Part shown: positions 58,800-64,000 of the stretch, piece after piece
Layout of the letters: each line of letters begins with the position of its first letter
Position numbering within the stretch: position 1 is the first letter of the stretch
DNA from: Papilionanthe hookeriana x Papilionanthe teres
Taxonomy: Eukaryota > Streptophyta > Magnoliopsida > Asparagales > Orchidaceae
Reading direction: 5' to 3'
Assembly (NCBI GenBank): GCA_022702705.1
Contig: CM040421.1
Location: 71,976,121 to 72,040,120, forward strand
DNA: 64,000 bases
The notes under the pieces: model-generated
Seen by the model: only the letters and a program-made list of their open reading frames with translations
Database searches by the model: none
What the model was told of the DNA's origin: nothing
Position numbers and translations under genes: made by a program

Positions 58800-59575
58800 T
58801 TGAAGATGGGATGATATTTTATAACAAATAACAACTTTAATGTGTATTAAATGGATGGTCCATTATTAAAAATATTAAGTATTGAAAGACATCACATAAC
58901 AAAAAGGGCTAACCGTACACTGTGTGCAATACGATAACTCAACACGTCCCTGTTATTAGCGGCTCCATACAATTACCCATCCAATTATGTAGAGCAGTCA
59001 TTTAAATTGTACTTCAAGATTTATTTTTCATTACATAGGTACTATTTTTTTACAACAGCTCAATTTTAAGCCAAAAAAAAAATTATTAGATGTATGGAGT
59101 CTAAATATAATGTTGTATTACCTATTTCAAATCCAGAGATGCACATAGAATGGCGATAAAGTTAATATTCCATATGAGAAGTCTTACTTTTCTTTGTTTC
59201 ATGTGATGGAAGTCGTGTGTGACTATATATGAACCTGTATATAGAATACTAGGTAGCAACATTACATGCTTTAATGGAAGTTTTTGAGCATTCGCTTCAA
59301 GCATACAATGATGGCAATTTTGTCAGCCAGTACTTAGTGTCGATAAAACAATCCATTTAGAAAAAAAATATAGAGGAACCCTACTAGTTGTATTAAGAAT
59401 TGATGGAAATGGTGGTCTCTTCCCTCTAGCATTTACTGTGGTTGAGTGACAATAACAAGTTGTGGCTATGGTTTTTACAAAAATTACATAGTCTAGTAGA
59501 GCTAGTGAAATCCTATTCAGACCTTTTCTTAATATCAAATAGACAACTAGGTCTACTTAAAGGATATGGATAGAT
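58800..59575 (+). pseudogene. Mutator-like (MULE) transposase relic
   Basis: 58,805-58,935 reads like the MuDR N-terminal domain (DGMIFYNK..QL, then SIIKNIKY..TSHNKKG, C). 59,296-59,449 reads in one frame, with one stop, through WQFCQPVLSVDKTIHLEKKY, GTLLVVLRIDGNGG and LFPLAFTVVE, the core of the MULE transposase domain including the first catalytic Asp. After a frameshift 59,461-59,570 gives LWLWFLQKLHSLVEL and LISNRQLGLLKG. Stops and frameshifts make it non-functional. No terminal inverted repeats were located. Confidence 0.65.
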
Positions 59576-59639
59576 ATTTTCTTGAGTTTCAAATGATATT
59601 ATTTGTGACATCTACAGGAAATTTTCAAGAAGGTATCAC

Positions 59640-62600
59640 GTCAAGCAATACGTAACTGAACGAAGTAATTGATTTATTTACTCTCTAAATACATTTAATT
59701 CTCCATGCATGTATACAATTCACCATGGCATGAGACCATAGGGCTTTTGAAGCCTACGAACTTGGGAACATTCCCTGAATTTTTCCAAGGTCAAATATCA
59801 TGAAAAGTTATTTATTTTTCAATGCATGTTGCTGTTTTGGTATTTTAATTCCAAAAATTAGCATGTTGTAGAAATAAATTCTAGAAATGTTGGTGATGTT
59901 CCTTATGACCGAGGAGAACTCTAGGAAAAATAGGACTTGAGTTAATTTACTCAGATTAACCTAATTATTAAACACCTAAAATAGGTCTTTAATTAATTAG
60001 AGTTAACCAGGCATCAAATTGACTTGAAATCAATTCTCCAACGACCTTTAGGATCAGAGGAATCCACCATAAAAATTTGAAGTCAATTGGACTTGGTTAG
60101 CCCCACTAATTGGGTTGATTAAGCCACTTAGCCATTTTAAACTTTAAAAATTCATAACTTTTAAAATACTTTTTAAAAATTCACCAAATTAGTTTTTGGA
60201 GCCTCTCTGATATCAGGGGGCCTAAGAAAATTAAAATTTCAATTTTCTAAAAAAGTTGATTTTTTAATAATATTTTAATATTTTTAATAATTAAAAAATA
60301 ATAAAAATCACAAAAATAATAAAATTCACCAAAATGTCAGATTTTGAATTTTTAATCACTTAGGAACAAATCCCACATTTTTCCTAAGTCTATTTAGTGA
60401 GATATTAAATTTTAAAGCCCTAGGGTAATTTTGAAATTAAAAAAAATGCATTTTCACAGCATTTTCACTGAAATAATTATTATAAATCATAGAAAAATCA
60501 GAAAATTGCAAAATTTGTTTCTCTGGTTTCCTTGATATCAGAGAGATTTTGAAAAATATAAAATCCATTTTTCAACATTTATTTTATTTTTAAATTAATT
60601 AACACTCCAAAACTCAAAATAATTATAATAAAAATATAATATAATTCAAAAAATCACCAAAATTGGTCCAAGTGCTTCTCTGGTCATTAGGAATGTCCCC
60701 TAATTTTCTTTAAGGACAGAAACTTCCCTTGGTCATGTTATCAAATTTTCCTTGAAAATCTCTATTTTCCACCAAAAATAATTATATAAATAAATTAAAT
60801 ACAGAAAAATCACATTTTCTCCTCTCATGTCTTTATTGACATATGAGTGAAGTCACATAAAATTTCAAGTTCATTTGAGTTCAATTTAGTGAGTTATGAA
60901 ATTATTAAGCTTAAAGGAGTAAAATGGTAATTAAAATCTTTAATCCTTAATTAAAACTTTAGGTTTAATAAAATCGAAACAAGTAAAAAATATTTTGATC
61001 TTTAATCTGATTTGGATGATTGAAATTTAAATAATTAAAGGGGTAGCAACCCATTAAATAATTTTAAAATGATTAAACTTTAATTAAATAATAGATTAAA
61101 TTTGGAGGAATAATGAATTGGAATTATTAAAATAAGGGATCTTTATTAGGAAGAGATTTATTCTTTAATTTAAAAATCCCTAAATTAATTATATCAACTA
61201 ATACTCAATTTTTAATTAAAATGATAACTCAAATTTAAAATATTTAAAGACTTAATTAAATCATTAAAATCTTTTGAAATTTCAATTAAAATTAAAAATA
61301 AAGTAAATTAAAGATAAATTAAATTAAGATTAAAATTAAATTTAATAATTAAATTAAATTAAAAAATTAAACAATTAAATTAAATTAAATTAAATAATTA
61401 AATTAAATTAAATTAAATAATTAAATTAAATTAAATAATTAAATTAAATTAAATTAAATTAAATTAAATTAAATAATTAAATTAAATTAAATTAAATCAA
61501 ATTAATTAAACATCAAATCAAATTAAATTAAATTAAACTAAATATAAAGCAACTTGAACACTATTCAAAATTTAAACCCTTTATCTTAAATCAAATCACT
61601 TGAATACTAATTTACCCTTGAAAGCTTTGATTATTATAACTCTAAATAAGAACATCAGATGAAATGTTATCTCACTCATAGGATATTCGAATGTCCTAGT
61701 TCACCGAGCAAGTTAACAAGACTTGAAAACCTCGGATGATCGATTCATCTATATAATTAAATTCATTTGGACTTAAAACAATCCTAGAAATATTGAAAGG
61801 ATGTTTAAGATCCTTCTTAAAGCACTTCCTCGATATGATAGGATATTTATAAGAACAATTGAGTTTGATTATTCTTTGATGAAAGAAAATCGTCCTTAAA
61901 CCAAAACCAAAGAACCTAGACGTCATAGGAGATGACTAGGTATAGGGTTAGGAATTTGGTAGAAAACCATAACCTTTCCCTTAGCTTTACTGGAGACTTA
62001 AATATTATAATTGTGTTTTTAAGTGCAGCTTGGGATGACGGAAGACCCTCGGTACGCATTTGTATTATTGCAATTTACTTTCACGCAATTCATTTTCCGG
62101 CAATTTACATTATTGCAATTTACTTTATTGCGAATGCATTTATTTTTCTTGCATGATAAACAAGCTATTTGCATGAAAACCCACCTTTAGGATAGACCCT
62201 AAAACTGAAACCAAAATTAAGTTAAAAGTCATTGCAAGATAAAATTCACCGCCACTGACATTTGAAATATAAAAAAGCAAGCTCAAGAATTTAATCCTGA
62301 AACGAACACCTTCTGATTACAACTAAATTAAACGTCTTTGTTGGATGATCGGGAATACCTCGGATGATGTAACTTACGTGTTGCTAACGAGTTTCCCACG
62401 GTCTAAATGAAAGTGTGGAACTCATTCGGTTGAGTTTAGCAAATTCATACGAATTTAGAAATTGAATGCGATAAAAATAATGATGCGGAAGGATGGAACC
62501 GTGGGATCTTAACCGGTGTCGTTATAATCAACTTTAAAATTTGTTTTAAATAAAACATAAAAAACACTGAAATTAAGATTTTCTCTAAACCAAAACACTT

Positions 62601-63618
62601 TTCTCGAAGCTCACGATTTATGATTTCTAAAACTAAACCTACTGCTGACAAGGAGCTCGGAGCATGGTGGGCGGCACGACCATCGTCATCGGCAAAACTA
62701 CGAGTCTACTTCGGCAAAACTTTCCTAGAATTAAAACAACCAAGCCATAGGACTTCGAGGTAGTTTGCACAGTGCGACATGAATCCTCGGCTCTTCGTTA
62801 GCGTTGCATTGCGAATTAATACTAGCAGGTCTTAGAGATTAGAGGTAGTCGTCACGATACGACAATAGGCTAATAACTAAAATTTGTTGTTTGATTTTAT
62901 CATACAAATATAAGCCCTAATTAATTAAAATTGGCGAGATTGAAATATCGATAAAACATTAGGACTTTCTAAATTCGAATGACAAATGGGATAGTCGGGA
63001 AATTATCGAAGTTCACTTCGAATCAGTGATTTCTCCTACCTCTCTTCCTTCGGATTCACAAAACAAAATGTTCCAAAGTTTGATCCATTCCCAGTGACTC
63101 CCCGAAATTCGATCTTTGAAAACCTTAAACTTTGAAATTCTTGAGGAAGCGGGAATCATTGATTATTATCGAGAGTTTTCTTAGGTGATTCACGTCACTT
63201 AAGATGTAATTAACTATAGGGGCTTGCCCTTATAGGGGTACAGGAACAGTGTATAAATATTTTGTTTAATGTTTTCATATTAAAAAACGGGGAAACTTGT
63301 CGGCTTATAAAATTGGTTCGCGGACGAAACGGATGTCACTAATCTTCTAGTTTATTTAATCAAGCCCCACCATCAAGCAGTGTGTCTATCCTTAGGGATA
63401 GATACACGGTTTGTGGTGCGGTGCTCGTTTATATAAACTATTTGGGATGTGAGATCGGTTTAATCTCATATCTTAAAACCTTCAAATTTAAAATTATTTT
63501 CAAAATCAATACTACTTTTCAAATTATTTATTTTAATTAAATTAAAAATTCGCCGACAGATTTCTGTTAGGCAACCCCTCTTCAAAATAAAACACGACCT
63601 AAAAAAATAAGCCGCACA
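59640..63618 (-). repeat. Large ORF-free dispersed repeat, copy B1 (truncated)
   Basis: Reverse-complement counterpart of the first 4 kb of copy A. The start (complement of 63,618) has CGGCTTATTTTTTTAGG and GGGTTGCCTAACAG. It contains GTGTCTATCCTTAGGGATAG near 63,380, the hairpin at 63206-63236 and the GAACCGTGGGATCTTAACC block near 62,500. It breaks off at about 59,640, equivalent to 22,320 in copy A, next to the MULE relic. Confidence 0.6.
61320..61550. repeat. (AATTAAATTA)n low-complexity array inside copy B1
   Basis: AATTAAATTAAATT units with occasional AATAATTAAA, at the position equivalent to the array of copy A. Confidence 0.88.
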
Positions 63619-64000
63619 CCACCATACCCTCGATCTTGTTAGAATGAATCGGGGTTAGGGTCATAGTATGTACGTAGTGGTTAATCTTCTGCGTACATTG
63701 ATTCGTATTCTTCATTCTTTTCATCTTCGAGGGAGATCTTGAATTGCGGCTTCTTGACTTATTGTCGGCACTTCTTGCTCGATTTCTTTTTCTTCTTGGA
63801 AGCATCATCCCAGTCAACATTGATGGCTGGTTTCCTGCATCCCGGTGTCCTAGTGTCTCTACCACAACCTCGTCCCCTGACCTCGACCTCGGATGCGAGT
63901 TGTGGAGAAACCACTCACCATCTCGCCGTAGGGAGTGGTGAGTGATGTGACTGACTAGAACTTCGAGCTCTTCGTTGTCTGGACTTTCTTTGCTTCATTT
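63619..64000 (-). other. Possible 3' internal end of the element carrying B1
   Basis: On the minus strand 63,680-63,840 reads KPAINVDWDDASKKKKKSSK and, after a stop, KKPQFKISLEDEKNEEYESM, a charged coding-like relic running toward the B1 start. If B1 is an LTR this would be the end of its internal region. Not recognised further. Confidence 0.3.

Noticed and set aside
18257..63618. Copies A and B1/B2 as the two LTRs of one giant element
   Set aside because: They are in opposite orientations and flank unrelated genes, so they cannot be an LTR pair of a single insertion.

Overview
The window reads as nuclear DNA of a seed plant, probably a eudicot with a medium to large, retrotransposon-rich genome. 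It is AT-rich. It holds only two intact-looking protein genes, both split by introns with GT-AG splice sites, and one eukaryotic tRNA gene. Most of the rest is nested, decayed LTR retrotransposon of Ty3/gypsy (Athila-like, chromovirus-like and possibly Tat/Ogre-like) and Ty1/copia type, plus small DNA transposons. No operon, CRISPR array, organelle insertion or virus-like cassette was seen.

Layout. 1-8.15 kb: relics of Athila-like Ty3/gypsy elements (an end-of-element ORF relic, a complete LTR with primer-binding site, a deleted pol remnant and a second, different LTR). 8.88-9.29 kb: candidate MITE. 9.57-13.29 kb (minus): an apparently intact nine-exon acid-lipase-family gene (407 aa) whose introns carry small repeats. 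13.3-18.25 kb: intergenic, with a CACTA-like terminus and a tRNA-Arg(ACG) gene at 17,224-17,296. 18.26-25.18 kb: a 7-kb ORF-free repeat (copy A). 25.2-25.58 kb: an inverted fragment of the same family (copy C). 25,586-31,207: a full-length copia element (Copia-1) with 672-bp LTRs and a 5-bp target duplication. 31,221-33,886 (minus): a related but internally deleted copia (Copia-2), cut off by a Ty3/gypsy LTR-gag-protease fragment (33,887-36,290). 37,770-37,964: a fold-back MITE with an 8-bp target duplication. 38,197-49,302 (minus): a three-exon gene for a putative N-myristoylated At3g27210-like protein (198 aa). Its 10.2-kb first intron contains a full-length copia element (Copia-3, 41,507-46,880, target duplication GTAAC) between two arrays of a degenerate ~20-bp repeat. 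51.56-57.74 and 59.64-63.62 kb: two reverse-oriented copies (B2, B1) of the 18.3-kb repeat, separated by an Athila-like LTR end and a MULE transposase relic.

How it works together: the lipase, the tRNA and the At3g27210-like gene are the functional content. Everything between them is transposon accretion, and every element ORF examined is broken. The most useful observations are the reconstructed gene models, the exact element boundaries with target-site duplications, a 31-bp hairpin sequence identical in three otherwise diverged copies of the large repeat, and the giant TE-loaded intron. I found no convincing evidence of a wholly new biological system.
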